Assembly (NCBI RefSeq): GCF_000427965.1
Contig: NZ_ATZA01000010.1
Coordinates: 1-64,000 of the forward strand
Source of the DNA: Olivibacter sitiensis DSM 17696
GTDB lineage: Bacteria; Bacteroidota; Bacteroidia; Sphingobacteriales; Sphingobacteriaceae
Length of the DNA stretch: 64,000 bases
Reading direction: 5' to 3'
Of this stretch, positions 43,632 through 53,511 are shown piece after piece. Each line of letters begins with the position of its first letter. Within the stretch, counting starts at the first letter, position 1. Both the position numbers and the translations under genes were made by a program. The notes below the pieces were generated by a model. It searched no databases and had not been told where the DNA came from. It worked only from the letters and a program-made list of their open reading frames with translations.

Positions 43632-46600
43632 GTGAAGGTAAAGCTACGGATAAGACTGATTCTGTTGATTCTGGCCTTGTGCCTATCAGGTACGGCCTTG
43701 ACTATCCATTACGTTATGTCTCCGAAGATTCTTTTGGAGGCGCAAGCCAAGAAACTTCAAAATAGGTTACATGTAAAAGAGCGGGAAGTGCACAAGCTGC
43801 TGCACGATGAGCAGGTTTACAAGCGATTGGAGCAGATCGAAAACGACTTGGATTTTCAGCGAGAGCTGATAACAAACTATACTAATAAAAAAAACATATA
43901 TTTTCTTGTCTATCAGGATCATCGACTGAAATTTTGGTCAAGCGATTTGATTGTGTACGATTCGGACTTAGGAATTGAAGAGGGAAGTTATCTTATTGAC
44001 TCGGACAATGGGTATTACGAGGCCATTAAATTGACGAAAGGCAATGTGGCAGTAATAGGCCTCATTCCCATAAAAAGCAAATATAATATAAACAATGTCT
44101 TTCTTTCTACCGAGTTTGTGCCTGACTTAAGCAAGAGCAACAATCTGGATGTAGCATCGTATCAGGACAGAGAAGTGTATTATCTGAGGAATTTTGAAGG
44201 GAAATACCTGTTTTCTGTCAAGATGAACCCTAAGAACACCACTTACCTGAAGACCGACCTAGAATTGTACCTCTGGATAGCTACTGCAATTTTGACCTTA
44301 TTGCTTGTTATCATGCTATGTGCGCAGATAGCAAAAAAGGGTTATTTCAAACTTTCCGTTCTGCTGTTGTTCGCGGTGCTTTTCTTGTTTCGCTTTGTAG
44401 ATTTAAAATACAAACTACTGGAATCCCAATTCTCTTCGGAAATATTCAATCCAAAATATTACGCTACAGACGAAGTATTCCCTTCATTGGGAGCTTTTAT
44501 GCTGAACATACTCTTCGTGTATTGCTTTGTCATCTATGTATATTCCCATAGGGAGCAGATAGTTAGTAAAAGGCGTAATTATACATTTTTCGGTAAGGGA
44601 GTAAGCTTTGCTATCTGTGCTATTGTGCTTTTTCTTGCTCTGCATGCTAGCACAAATTTGTTCGAGGGATTGGTGCACAATTCCAATATCTCCTTTGATC
44701 TGTCTAATATATTAAGACTCGATTGGTTTAGCTGGATAGGGGTTATTTCGCTGTGCGTGGTGGGACATATATTGTTTCTCCTTTTGGATATAATGCTTAA
44801 TGTCGTGGCAAACTTGGGGATAACAAGAAAGGAGTTTTTCCTGTTATTGAGCATATGCGTTTTGCCGCTCTTTGTGGTGGAATTGGTCTATTACCAGTTC
44901 GATTTCAGTATGTTTATATGCTTGGTCATCATCGTTTTAAGAAGTTATCATTTGTTTGGCGGTCAGAAACCAGCCTTAGCCAATATGCTGGTCATCTTGC
45001 TGTTGTATTCCGTAATCTGTTACATAAAAAAAAGCAAGTTTATACACGATAAGGATGTGGAAAATATGCAGTTGGCTTTGCAACGCATCGAATATGCAGA
45101 TGATATAAATGCTATTCCACTTTTTATTAAGACGGAGAAAGAAATAGCAGAGGATCCAATATTAATCGATTATTTTGCCAATATAGAAAGATACAATAGC
45201 CAGCTGGTGAATGATTACGTCCGTAAAACCTATTTCAGCGGATATCTTTCTAAATATGAGTTTGGCCTTTTTGTGCAGCCTTCCGATGTCTCCAGAGACA
45301 GTGTTACACAACGTAGACTTGATGAGTACCGAAGGCAGGTAGAACTAGGAGCGATAAAAGTGAGTGACAATTTCTATCGAAGCGACAAAGGATTTGGCCT
45401 GCTTCATTATTTCGCGGTGATACCCGTTAAAGGGGAAGACGAGGACGACGTGGGCATCTTGATCATAGATCTTTCCAATAGACTTTATGAAGAATACGTC
45501 CATTTTCCACCGGTACTGGCAGAAGGCAATTATGATGATAGAAACGATTTTCAAAACAAGTCGCTCGCTATCTATAAAAAAGGCGAATTGGTAAATCAAG
45601 TGGGATCCGAAACATTTGATATGTTTCAGCCCTTCGAACAACTGGAACTATTTCATTTTGTGCTGAAGGAGACAGGAGATCGTTTACAAGTGGCTTACCG
45701 CATGGAACCAGACGTGGTCCTGGTGCTCAGCCAGAAAAAATTGGGTGTTTGGGAACAGCTAGCTTCACTTTCGTTTCTATTCCTTTGTTTCTTAGTTTTT
45801 GCCTTAATAGTTCTAGCCAGGAAGATTCTTTTTAGCAATCTTGCTTTATATGAATTGAATTGGACAAGCTTGAAAAGATGGATTATTATCTCTTACAACA
45901 GAATTCTGTACAGTACCCGTATTAAGGCAATATTCATTATCGGTATTCTTTTTACCCTATTGGTCATGGGAAGTATCACCTATGTTGGGATCAGCAACCA
46001 GCATAGGATACTAAGTGACATGGGAGCGACGAAAAGTGTGAAACGAGTTGTATCTACTTTGCAAGAGGCAATTGTTCAAGATAAAGCACTGGTCTTAAGC
46101 GAAAACGAAGAGCGAATGATCCATGCCGTGGCCAAGTCGAGTGATATAGATGTTAACATATATGGATTGAACGGCAAGCTTTTGTTCTCTACACAGCAGA
46201 AAATTTATGACTTGGGATTTCTGTCTAATTACATGGATCCCTATGCCTATTTGAACATGAACAGTTATGAACGAAATGATTTTCTGCAAACCGAGTCCAT
46301 TAGCCTACTTCACTATAGGGCTGTATATGCGCCCATAAAAGATGCAAACGATTATACGGTTGCTTATTTGGGGTTGCCAGATTATTTGAGCGAGAGCAGG
46401 ATAAATGAGCGTATCGGTTTTTTGTTGAATACGCTTATCAATGTATATGCCCTGGTTATAGTTGTTCTTGGTTTAGTGGCAGTTTATTTGGCGAGGGGCG
46501 TCACCTACCCGTTGATGCTTGTGCAACGGAGCCTGTCCAAGACCGATATCGTGAAAAATAACGAACCCATCAGTTGGCATAGGAATGACGAGATTGGTGC

Positions 46601-47378
46601 TTTGGTAAAGGCCTATAATCAGATGATTATGGCGTTGAAAGATAGCGCCAGCAGACTAGCCCAATCGGAACGTGAATCTGCTTGGCGCGAAATGGCCAAA
46701 CAAGTAGCACATGAGATAAAAAACCCGTTGACACCGCTCAAATTGGGGGTTCAGTTGTTGGAAAGAGCCTGGCGCGAAGGCGACCCTGACTTCGATCGCA
46801 AGTTCGACCGCTTTAGTAAATCATTTATAGAGCAGATAGATAGTTTGGCGTTCATTGCATCGGAGTTTTCCAATTTTGCAAAAATGCCCGAGGGTAAAAT
46901 GCAAGAGGTCGATATTTGTGACGTCCTGGAAACGGCCATTGACGTTTACCGGAACAATCCAGCTGTAGAAATCTTCTTTTCTATAGACTTGAATGAAAAT
47001 CTTTACGTAAAGGGCGACCGCGATCAGTTACTCAGGTCATTTAACAACCTGTTGAAAAATGCGATTGAAGCTGGAGGGAACATGCTTTGCATAATAGACA
47101 TTAGTGTGTGGGTAGATAAAAAAAGTATGGTTCAGATTAGCATCAGGGACAATGGGAGCGGTATAGACAACGATGTGAAGGACAAGATTTTTCAGCCTAA
47201 TTTTACTACGAAGAGTTCAGGAACGGGGTTGGGACTGGCCTTTGTGAAGCAGACAGTAGAAGGTATAGGGGGACTTATTAGTTATTCCACCGTATCGGGC
47301 AAAGGAACTATATTTTACATCACTATTCCATTAGTTCGCACGGCGACTGGAGAACGGGAGGAAGATGTTGGCTTATGA
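43632..47378 (+). CDS. Very large multi-pass sensor histidine kinase
   Basis: 1248 residues, starting at GTG 43632. One membrane segment at 7-27 is followed by an outer sensor-like part to about 215. Seven or eight membrane segments follow (about 217-465), then a second outer region (about 470-715), further segments near 722 and 777, a third outer region, and a last segment near 950-975. A HAMP-type linker leads to the kinase core, with H1027 (KQVAHEIKNPLTPLKLG), NNLLKNAIEAGG, DNGSGID and SSGTGLGLAFVKQ. The core is NtrY-like. No response regulator lies beside it. The signal is unknown. Confidence 0.9.
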   Translation: MKVKLRIRLILLILALCLSGTALTIHYVMSPKILLEAQAKKLQNRLHVKEREVHKLLHDEQVYKRLEQIENDLDFQRELITNYTNKKNIYFLVYQDHRLKFWSSDLIVYDSDLGIEEGSYLIDSDNGYYEAIKLTKGNVAVIGLIPIKSKYNINNVFLSTEFVPDLSKSNNLDVASYQDREVYYLRNFEGKYLFSVKMNPKNTTYLKTDLELYLWIATAILTLLLVIMLCAQIAKKGYFKLSVLLLFAVLFLFRFVDLKYKLLESQFSSEIFNPKYYATDEVFPSLGAFMLNILFVYCFVIYVYSHREQIVSKRRNYTFFGKGVSFAICAIVLFLALHASTNLFEGLVHNSNISFDLSNILRLDWFSWIGVISLCVVGHILFLLLDIMLNVVANLGITRKEFFLLLSICVLPLFVVELVYYQFDFSMFICLVIIVLRSYHLFGGQKPALANMLVILLLYSVICYIKKSKFIHDKDVENMQLALQRIEYADDINAIPLFIKTEKEIAEDPILIDYFANIERYNSQLVNDYVRKTYFSGYLSKYEFGLFVQPSDVSRDSVTQRRLDEYRRQVELGAIKVSDNFYRSDKGFGLLHYFAVIPVKGEDEDDVGILIIDLSNRLYEEYVHFPPVLAEGNYDDRNDFQNKSLAIYKKGELVNQVGSETFDMFQPFEQLELFHFVLKETGDRLQVAYRMEPDVVLVLSQKKLGVWEQLASLSFLFLCFLVFALIVLARKILFSNLALYELNWTSLKRWIIISYNRILYSTRIKAIFIIGILFTLLVMGSITYVGISNQHRILSDMGATKSVKRVVSTLQEAIVQDKALVLSENEERMIHAVAKSSDIDVNIYGLNGKLLFSTQQKIYDLGFLSNYMDPYAYLNMNSYERNDFLQTESISLLHYRAVYAPIKDANDYTVAYLGLPDYLSESRINERIGFLLNTLINVYALVIVVLGLVAVYLARGVTYPLMLVQRSLSKTDIVKNNEPISWHRNDEIGALVKAYNQMIMALKDSASRLAQSERESAWREMAKQVAHEIKNPLTPLKLGVQLLERAWREGDPDFDRKFDRFSKSFIEQIDSLAFIASEFSNFAKMPEGKMQEVDICDVLETAIDVYRNNPAVEIFFSIDLNENLYVKGDRDQLLRSFNNLLKNAIEAGGNMLCIIDISVWVDKKSMVQISIRDNGSGIDNDVKDKIFQPNFTTKSSGTGLGLAFVKQTVEGIGGLISYSTVSGKGTIFYITIPLVRTATGEREEDVGL

Positions 47379-47406
47379 TTGTAAAAGAGCGAAGAGTTGC
47401 GCATGA

Positions 47407-48354
47407 CTAATTCAGCGCAATGTTGGCCCTGCCCATACTCTCTCCATCATGGTAAAGCACGATGGTATAGATGCCCTTTTTGAATTTGTCTTTGTTGTTA
47501 TCCCACCTATAAATGTATTCCTTGCCATCATTATTGAAAGGCAATACCATCTTGGATGTGTACTGCATTTCGTTATATGGAGACGTTATGGCATTGTCGT
47601 TTCCTTTTGGGAGTACGAGGTTTCCATTAGGGTCTATTATGCGGATATAAATATCTTTTTGTTCCCTGTTTGCTAAGGGATTGTCCGTGATTGTGAAAAC
47701 AACTTTAAGTTCCTCCGTACGTTTTGCCTTGCTTTCCATCTTTTCTTCCTGTTTTCTGGTATAGGAAAGCGGATTGATAGTTATGGCGGAAATCTTCAGA
47801 TGGGCTACTGATTTTATTTTGGCTTCTAGGGAGGAGTTCTCGTTTTTTAACTGTTCCACGTTTGAATGGGCATGGGAGACTTCTTCCTTTAAACTATCTC
47901 TTTCTACCACCAATAGCATGTTTTCTTGTCGAAGGAGTTCCGAGTCGTTTTTGAATTTGTCTACCGCTACGCGCAAGTGCTCGATTTGCGTTTTTGCTTG
48001 ATTCAATTGCTGTTGGGTAAGATTGTTTTGAGTGAGCTTGATGCGTAAATCTTCTATCGTTTTCTTTGCCTGTTGCTGTTCTAGCGCAAGTTGGTCGGAA
48101 AGGTGTTGGTTTTCTACATTCACACGATCCAACTCTAGTTCTATGCGGTCCAGTTCTGCCTCCAATTGGTTTTTCTCGCCCAACATGGATACTACATTGC
48201 TGCTGGATGTTCGGTACTTTGTATAAAAATAGATATTTGTTGCTACCAATGCTCCAATGGCCAAAACAAAAAGATATATTTTTGCCGAATATGATGAGGA
48301 TCGATCTTTTTCCTCAACCTCAGATCTATTAGATAGTGTTGTTTTGTCTAACAT
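47407..48354 (-). CDS. Membrane-anchored coiled-coil protein
   Basis: 315 residues, not recognised as a named family. One membrane segment lies near residues 26-43 (IYLFVLAIGALVATNIYFY). A long coiled coil runs about 58-190 (heptads such as LEAELDRIELELDRVNVENQ). The C-terminal 120 residues look like a beta sandwich (FTITDNPLANREQKDIYIRI, GIYTIVLYHDGESMG). Probably the last domain faces the periplasm. It is divergent from the GHL10 gene. Confidence 0.8.
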   Translation of the reverse strand: MLDKTTLSNRSEVEEKDRSSSYSAKIYLFVLAIGALVATNIYFYTKYRTSSSNVVSMLGEKNQLEAELDRIELELDRVNVENQHLSDQLALEQQQAKKTIEDLRIKLTQNNLTQQQLNQAKTQIEHLRVAVDKFKNDSELLRQENMLLVVERDSLKEEVSHAHSNVEQLKNENSSLEAKIKSVAHLKISAITINPLSYTRKQEEKMESKAKRTEELKVVFTITDNPLANREQKDIYIRIIDPNGNLVLPKGNDNAITSPYNEMQYTSKMVLPFNNDGKEYIYRWDNNKDKFKKGIYTIVLYHDGESMGRANIALN

Positions 48355-48510
48355 GATTTATAACTCCCATGGCCTCGTAAAAAAGGCTAAGAATTGTCAG
48401 CAAAAATTGTTCCAAGTCTTGAGGCGATAATTGCCTTCTATAGGCTTTTTCTATTTATGCTGTTGAAATATAACAGTATTGATGTTCAATATGTATATTT
48501 GGCGACTAAA

Positions 48511-50064
48511 ATGGAATATAGCATACACAAACAAGCAAAAACAATTTTCCTGGTCTTGATGGCCATTTTTCTCTGGAGTGGGAAGCTTCTAGCGCAACGG
48601 GCTCTAGTGCCTAAGAGAGAATTGAGGGGAGTTTGGGTGGCTACGGTAGTCAATATAGATTGGCCTTCTAAGGATGGCCTCAGTGTTGCGCAGCAAAAAG
48701 AGGAATTACTTCGTATATTGGACGCACACCAACGCGCGGGGATCAATGCCGTGTTCTTTCAGGTCAGGCCATCAGCAGATGCGTTTTATGCCAAGAGCGA
48801 TGAGCCCTGGAGTAGATTCTTGAACGGGAAGCCAGGGAAGGCGCCCTCACCTGCATACGATCCCTTGGAATTCATTATTAAGGAAACGCACCTTAGGGGA
48901 ATGGAGCTTCATGCTTGGTTCAATCCATATCGTGCTACCATGACCCTTTCTGATGAGCATGTAACCTCCAATCACATTACCAAGCGGAGACCAGAATGGT
49001 TCTTTTCATATGGGGCCAAAAAGCTCTTTAATCCGGGTATACCTGCCGTGAGGGACTACATTGTGGACATTATTATGAACGTCGTTAAAAACTACGATAT
49101 TGATGGGGTACACTTCGACGACTATTTTTATCCATATCCAGATAAAGGCCAAGCTATACCGGATGCGGCCACCTTTAGGCAATATGGAAATGGGTTTTCT
49201 AAAATAGATGAATGGAGGCGAGATAATGTCAACTTACTGATCCATACGTTGAACGATCAAATCCATATCGAGAAGCCCTATCTGAAATTTGGAGTAAGTC
49301 CATTTGGCATATGGCAGAATAAAAATCAACATCCCGATGGATCAGAAAGCTCCGGCTTGAGTGGCTACTCTCAGCTATATGCCGACGCAAAGGCTTGGCT
49401 AGATAATCACTGGGTAGATTATATTACTCCTCAAGTATATTTCACGTTCGATAATAAGGCGGCACCCTATGAGAAGCTGGTGGACTGGTGGGCCAATGTA
49501 GCAAATGGCAGACATGTTTATATAGGACATGCCGCCTACCGGGCTGGGGACAAAACAGTGGGATGGAGAGACAGGTCCCAATTGCCCAATCAGATTAGAT
49601 ACCTCCGCACCAACCCATCTATTAATGGCAGTGTATATTTCAGTTCCAAATCCCTGGTGAACAACCTTGGTGGTTTTCGGGATTCTTTACAGTATGATTT
49701 TTATCGTTTTAAGGCATTGCCTCCCAAGATGCCCTGGTTAGACAGCATAGCTCCAAACGCACCTGTACATTTCGAATGTACGGCATTGTCTTCTGGTGAT
49801 ATTTCTTTAAAATGGGATGAACCGTTGCCTGCAGCGGATGGAGAAAGGGCCTATGGTTATGTGGTGTACCGATTCAATGAAGGTGAAGATGTTAATCTTG
49901 GCCGCTCGCAGAGTATATTGGAAATCATTTACGACTCTAAGAGGACGTATTTCACAGATGTATCGGTGAGGAGAAATTCGCGCTATATTTACATTATCAC
50001 AGCTTTGGACAGGGTGAAAAATGAAAGTTTGCCATCTAGACCTCAAATTGTTATAGCGCAATAG
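48511..50064 (+). CDS. GHL10-family glycosidase, exported
   Basis: 517 residues. A signal peptide ends near residue 28 (LWSGKLLAQ). The main domain, KRELRGVWVATVVNIDWPSK to about residue 370, is the glycosyl-hydrolase-like 10 (DUF187) TIM barrel, with DGVHFDDYFYPYPD as likely active-site region. A fibronectin-III-like domain closes the protein (CTALSSGDISLKWDEP). Relatives are thought to act on cell-wall or other glycans. ATG 48511 is chosen because it starts the signal peptide and follows a -7 box TATATTTG (48494-48501). Confidence 0.88.
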   Translation: MEYSIHKQAKTIFLVLMAIFLWSGKLLAQRALVPKRELRGVWVATVVNIDWPSKDGLSVAQQKEELLRILDAHQRAGINAVFFQVRPSADAFYAKSDEPWSRFLNGKPGKAPSPAYDPLEFIIKETHLRGMELHAWFNPYRATMTLSDEHVTSNHITKRRPEWFFSYGAKKLFNPGIPAVRDYIVDIIMNVVKNYDIDGVHFDDYFYPYPDKGQAIPDAATFRQYGNGFSKIDEWRRDNVNLLIHTLNDQIHIEKPYLKFGVSPFGIWQNKNQHPDGSESSGLSGYSQLYADAKAWLDNHWVDYITPQVYFTFDNKAAPYEKLVDWWANVANGRHVYIGHAAYRAGDKTVGWRDRSQLPNQIRYLRTNPSINGSVYFSSKSLVNNLGGFRDSLQYDFYRFKALPPKMPWLDSIAPNAPVHFECTALSSGDISLKWDEPLPAADGERAYGYVVYRFNEGEDVNLGRSQSILEIIYDSKRTYFTDVSVRRNSRYIYIITALDRVKNESLPSRPQIVIAQ

Positions 50065-50087
50065 TCCTTCCTTATATTAAGTTAATT

Positions 50088-50450
50088 CTATAAAAAAGGA
50101 TTACCAACACCGATCATTTGAAGGCTTTCCAAGGCTGCGGTTTGATTGAACTTCTCGGTTAGCTGCTTATAATTGATTAGATCAACAATTGTGCCTATTA
50201 GACAAAGGCCTCCCGTTATGAAATAGATGATTCCCAATGCGATTTGCCCTAACATAAAGCGCTGAATGCCAGCAATACCTATTAATCCCAATAAGGTGAA
50301 CAATAAAATATCTTGTTCTGACTTTCTTTTTGCCGTATAAAAATAAACAAATTCTTTAACCTTCTCTTCGCTCAACTCTTTTGTAAGACTTTGAATATAG
50401 TACATTTCTGAGGGGGTTAATCCCGGTATGCTATAAAAATAATTTTTCAT
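50088..50450 (-). CDS. TM2-domain membrane protein
   Basis: 120 residues. Two membrane helices joined by a short loop form a TM2 domain (LLGLIGIAGIQRFMLGQIAL, then YFITGGLCLIGTIVDLINY). The N-terminal 45 residues are charged and helical. The function of bacterial TM2 proteins is not known. It is convergent with the GHL10 gene and divergent from the DUF4197 gene. Confidence 0.85.
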   Translation of the reverse strand: MKNYFYSIPGLTPSEMYYIQSLTKELSEEKVKEFVYFYTAKRKSEQDILLFTLLGLIGIAGIQRFMLGQIALGIIYFITGGLCLIGTIVDLINYKQLTEKFNQTAALESLQMIGVGNPFL

Positions 50451-50620
50451 CTTGAAATAAATCTTATACTGATTAGATGCTCGAAAAATTCAATTGTTAC
50501 AGTGATTAATTTGTACATGCTAAGGCTTCTTCGCATAAAAATTTTAACTTTACGGCATCGGTAAGTCAGCGCGAAAAATCTCGCCAGTGACAGGTAGCTT
50601 ATTTAGTGGTTTTCAATTCA

Positions 50621-51388
50621 ATGGATAAAAATATTTTTATTTTAGGGCTTGCTATTTGTTTGATTGGTTTTAGCCAATGTGATACGCTCAATCAGGTGGC
50701 GCAAGGTGGAAGTACGTCTTCTTCCAGCAGTTCTTCTTCCGCTGGTGGTGGGCAATCAGTGTCTAGCACGGAAATTTCATCTGGTATCAAACAGGCGTTG
50801 AACCAGGGCCTGCAAGCAAGCATTCAGCAGTTATCTGCCAAAGATGGTTTTTTGGGAAATGCGGCGGTAAAGATTTTGTTGCCTCCGGAAGTACAGAAAG
50901 TAGAAAGTGCGTTGCGCAGCGTAGGTTTGGGGAATCTGGCGGACAATTTGGTGACCAATATGAATAGGGCGGCAGAGGCTGCCGTAAGTGAAGCTGCTCC
51001 TATATTTGTCAATTCGCTGAGCCAGCTTACGATAAAAGATGCCACAAACATCTTGTTAAGCGGGCAGAAAGATGCCGCAACCTCTTTCTTTAAAAGAACA
51101 ACTTCGGATCAGCTGACCGAAAAGTTCTCGCCTGTAGTCAGCAGTAATTTAGGGAAGTTCAATGTGTCCAAATATTGGACGGATCTAACCTCTGCATACA
51201 ATGCTTTGCCCATGGCTACAAATAAGATTAATACCGATCTGAATGCATATGTGACGCAAAAGGCAATAGATGGCCTTTTTGTGCAGGTGGCCAGTGAAGA
51301 ATTGAAGATCCGCGAAAATATTGGTGGCTCTAGGTCGACAACTCTTTTGCAAAAGGTGTTTGGATATGCCGACAAGGAAAGTGAATGA
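50621..51388 (+). CDS. DUF4197 lipoprotein
   Basis: 255 residues. A signal peptide with a lipobox-like end (LIGFSQC) makes C20 or so the probable lipidated residue. A serine-rich linker (about 30-50) follows. The helical body with AAVKILLPPEVQKVESALRS and NRAAEAAVSEAAPIFVNSL is DUF4197. The function is unknown. ATG 50621 starts the signal peptide; a GTG five codons earlier is less likely. Confidence 0.88.
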   Translation: MDKNIFILGLAICLIGFSQCDTLNQVAQGGSTSSSSSSSSAGGGQSVSSTEISSGIKQALNQGLQASIQQLSAKDGFLGNAAVKILLPPEVQKVESALRSVGLGNLADNLVTNMNRAAEAAVSEAAPIFVNSLSQLTIKDATNILLSGQKDAATSFFKRTTSDQLTEKFSPVVSSNLGKFNVSKYWTDLTSAYNALPMATNKINTDLNAYVTQKAIDGLFVQVASEELKIRENIGGSRSTTLLQKVFGYADKESE

Positions 51389-51427
51389 CACCTTGATGTT
51401 TTTGTAGTACCATAAATCCGTACAACC

Positions 51428-52258
51428 ATGAAAAATGTTTTGATTCCTGTAGATTTTTCAGAAATTTCCTTTGCCGCTGCCCGTTATGCTGCTGGACTTG
51501 TATCACAGCTCCACTCCGAGACGATCGTATTATACCACTCATATGCGGAAGTGTTGCGTGATACCGGCTTTGTAAACACGGACGAGCAAGAGCAGGAAGC
51601 GTGTATGTCGAAATTGGTTTTCATGAAGAAACGTTTGCAGAAGTTGATACCGAGTGACGTGAATATCGAGCTTTTCTGCGACAAAAAAACGGTGAAAAAG
51701 GGAATTCAGCAGATATTGAAGGAACGCACGGTCTCTTTCATCGTGATGGGGGTTTCTGGCTTAGAGCACCTAGATCGCGACGATAGAGCATTGGGGAAGC
51801 ATACTCGAGATATCATGTCAATCAAGGAGGTACCCCTATTGGTTGTTCCGAGGTTTGTGAAATTTCGACCTGTCACCAAGGTGGCCCTGTCAACGGATCT
51901 GAAGGGGATTGACGACAATTTTCCAACAGTTCACATACGCAAAATAGTCGAGCAGCTGCATGCAGAGCTTGAGATAATTTATGTGAACTTGCCACAGAAT
52001 AAATTGGAAGGAGAAGAGAAGCAAAAAGCTAGCGAAGCCTTGAAAATATATTTGCAGGGGATCAACTACAGTTTTCAAATTCTTGAAAGCGAAGACGATG
52101 TGCCTCATAGCGTCTTGGATTTTGTGCAGCAAAGCAATTCGGATCTTCTGGTGCTGGTGTCCAAAGATTATAATTTCTTTAATAGGCTTTTTCACCACAG
52201 CGTGAGCAAGCGGGTTCTTGAGGAGACCCACATACCCGTATTTATAGCTAGGGAATGA
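51428..52258 (+). CDS. Tandem universal stress protein
   Basis: 276 residues made of two UspA-like domains. The first (about 1-145) begins MKNVLIPVDFSEISFAAARY. The second (about 148-276) begins KVALSTDLKGIDDNFP. The nucleotide-binding loop GVSGLEHLDRDDRALGKHT is only partly like the ATP-binding G-2x-G-9x-G pattern. Such proteins respond to stress in unclear ways. Its end overlaps the convergent alkyltransferase-like gene by 11 bases. Confidence 0.9.
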   Translation: MKNVLIPVDFSEISFAAARYAAGLVSQLHSETIVLYHSYAEVLRDTGFVNTDEQEQEACMSKLVFMKKRLQKLIPSDVNIELFCDKKTVKKGIQQILKERTVSFIVMGVSGLEHLDRDDRALGKHTRDIMSIKEVPLLVVPRFVKFRPVTKVALSTDLKGIDDNFPTVHIRKIVEQLHAELEIIYVNLPQNKLEGEEKQKASEALKIYLQGINYSFQILESEDDVPHSVLDFVQQSNSDLLVLVSKDYNFFNRLFHHSVSKRVLEETHIPVFIARE

Positions 52259-52592
52259 TGGAGTCATCCGTTGGCCTCCAGATTACTTTTTGGAAATCAA
52301 CTACCTTGTCGTCTTTGATAGTAAGGCCTTCGCTCTCCAGCAATTCTTGCATCAGCGTCGGTCCCGCGAATGCATGCTTGGCACTCAATACTCCCTTACT
52401 GTTTACTACTCGATGAGCCGGTACAGGTGGATGGGTGCTGCCTGCCCTTGATAGGGCATAACCTATTTGTCTAGCCGCCCCTTCTTTGTTTAGCATTTTA
52501 GCTATATGGCCATATGTTGAGACCTTCCCTTCAGGAATCTGCCTTACCAATTCGTATATCTGGCTGTAAAATCGACTGTTTTTCTGTTCCAT
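52248..52592 (-). CDS. Alkyltransferase-like protein (ATL) of the MGMT family
   Basis: 114 residues, the DNA-binding domain of O6-alkylguanine-DNA methyltransferase (EGKVSTYGHIAKMLNKEGAA, RQIGYALSR). The active-site motif PCHRV reads PAHRV here, with alanine at residue 59 in place of the alkyl-accepting cysteine. It therefore cannot repair by alkyl transfer. Known ATL proteins bind alkylated guanine and pass it to nucleotide excision repair. ATG 52592 begins the domain. Confidence 0.88.
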   Translation of the reverse strand: MEQKNSRFYSQIYELVRQIPEGKVSTYGHIAKMLNKEGAARQIGYALSRAGSTHPPVPAHRVVNSKGVLSAKHAFAGPTLMQELLESEGLTIKDDKVVDFQKVIWRPTDDSIIP

Positions 52593-52674
52593 GGTTTTCC
52601 AATGCAAGAATAAAATTAATAAAAATGTAGAAGAACGAAACGGGGCTATGGTGAAAATATTTGCATATTTGAGG

Positions 52675-53385
52675 ATGTCTTTAGGAACATTATACCTTAT
52701 CCCGGTACCTTTGTCTGAAACTGCAGACGAGGCCACGTTTACGCTTTTTGCCAAGCAAATCATGCATCAAGTGGACGAATATATCGTAGAAAATGCCAAA
52801 ACGGCAAGAAAATTTCTCAAATTGGCGGGAACTCCCATTCCGCAGAATAAGCTTATATTGCATGATTACGGAAAGCATGCGAGGCAACAGGCAGATAAGA
52901 GCTTTTTTTTCAAGGGTTTGTTGGCGGGCAAGGATGTGGGACTGATGAGTGAGGCAGGCTGTCCAGGTATTGCTGATCCGGGAGCCGAGATTGTGGCAGA
53001 AGCACATCGCTTGGGAGTTAAAGTGGTGCCGTTGGTTGGTCCCAGTTCCATCGTGCTGGCGCTGATGGCTTCGGGTTTCAACGGACAGAGTTTTGCTTTT
53101 CAGGGCTATTTGCCCATAGACAAGGCTGCTAGAAACAAAAAATTGAAACAATTGGAAACCACTGTCAGAAGCTTGGAACAAACTCAGATCTTTATAGAGA
53201 CACCCTTTAGAAACAACCAGTTGTTGGAAGAGATTATACGGGCCTGCAGCCCTAATACCAGGCTTTGCATCGCTTGTAACCTCACTGCACCCAACGAATG
53301 GATAGCTAGCATGCCTTTGTCAAAATGGAAGGGAAGAGATATCGACCTCCATAAAAAGCCAGCTATATTCCTCATGGGAAGCTAG
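52675..53385 (+). CDS. RsmI-like SAM-dependent methyltransferase
   Basis: 236 residues of the tetrapyrrole-methylase fold. GTLYLIPVPLSET at the start, VGLMSEAGCPGIADPGAEIV and VVPLVGPSSIVLALMASGFN match RsmI, which 2'-O-methylates 16S rRNA C1402. This is the shorter Bacteroidota variant, without the usual C-terminal domain, so the target may differ. ATG 52675 is chosen since the family starts here; earlier in-frame ATGs at 52591 and 52648 exist. It is divergent from the ATL gene. Confidence 0.85.
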   Translation: MSLGTLYLIPVPLSETADEATFTLFAKQIMHQVDEYIVENAKTARKFLKLAGTPIPQNKLILHDYGKHARQQADKSFFFKGLLAGKDVGLMSEAGCPGIADPGAEIVAEAHRLGVKVVPLVGPSSIVLALMASGFNGQSFAFQGYLPIDKAARNKKLKQLETTVRSLEQTQIFIETPFRNNQLLEEIIRACSPNTRLCIACNLTAPNEWIASMPLSKWKGRDIDLHKKPAIFLMGS

Positions 53386-53419
53386 ACAGTGGAAGTTTGG
53401 AAAGATATGCCTTATACTA

Positions 53420-53492
53420 CCATTTTGCCCAAGAAATTATTTAATCCTTGGGCAAAATGGATTAACTAAACTATTAGCTAGTTAGGTTTTTT
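53420..53492. terminator. Double hairpin between convergent genes
   Basis: CCATTTTGCCCAAG at 53420-53433 has an exact 14-base complement at 53447-53460. A second, weaker hairpin (53466-53485) is followed by six T (53487-53492) on the plus strand. They separate the RsmI-like gene from the convergent DUF3127 gene and probably stop transcription from both sides. Confidence 0.7.
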
Positions 53493-53511
53493 GCGCCTTG
53501 ATCAAGTAATT

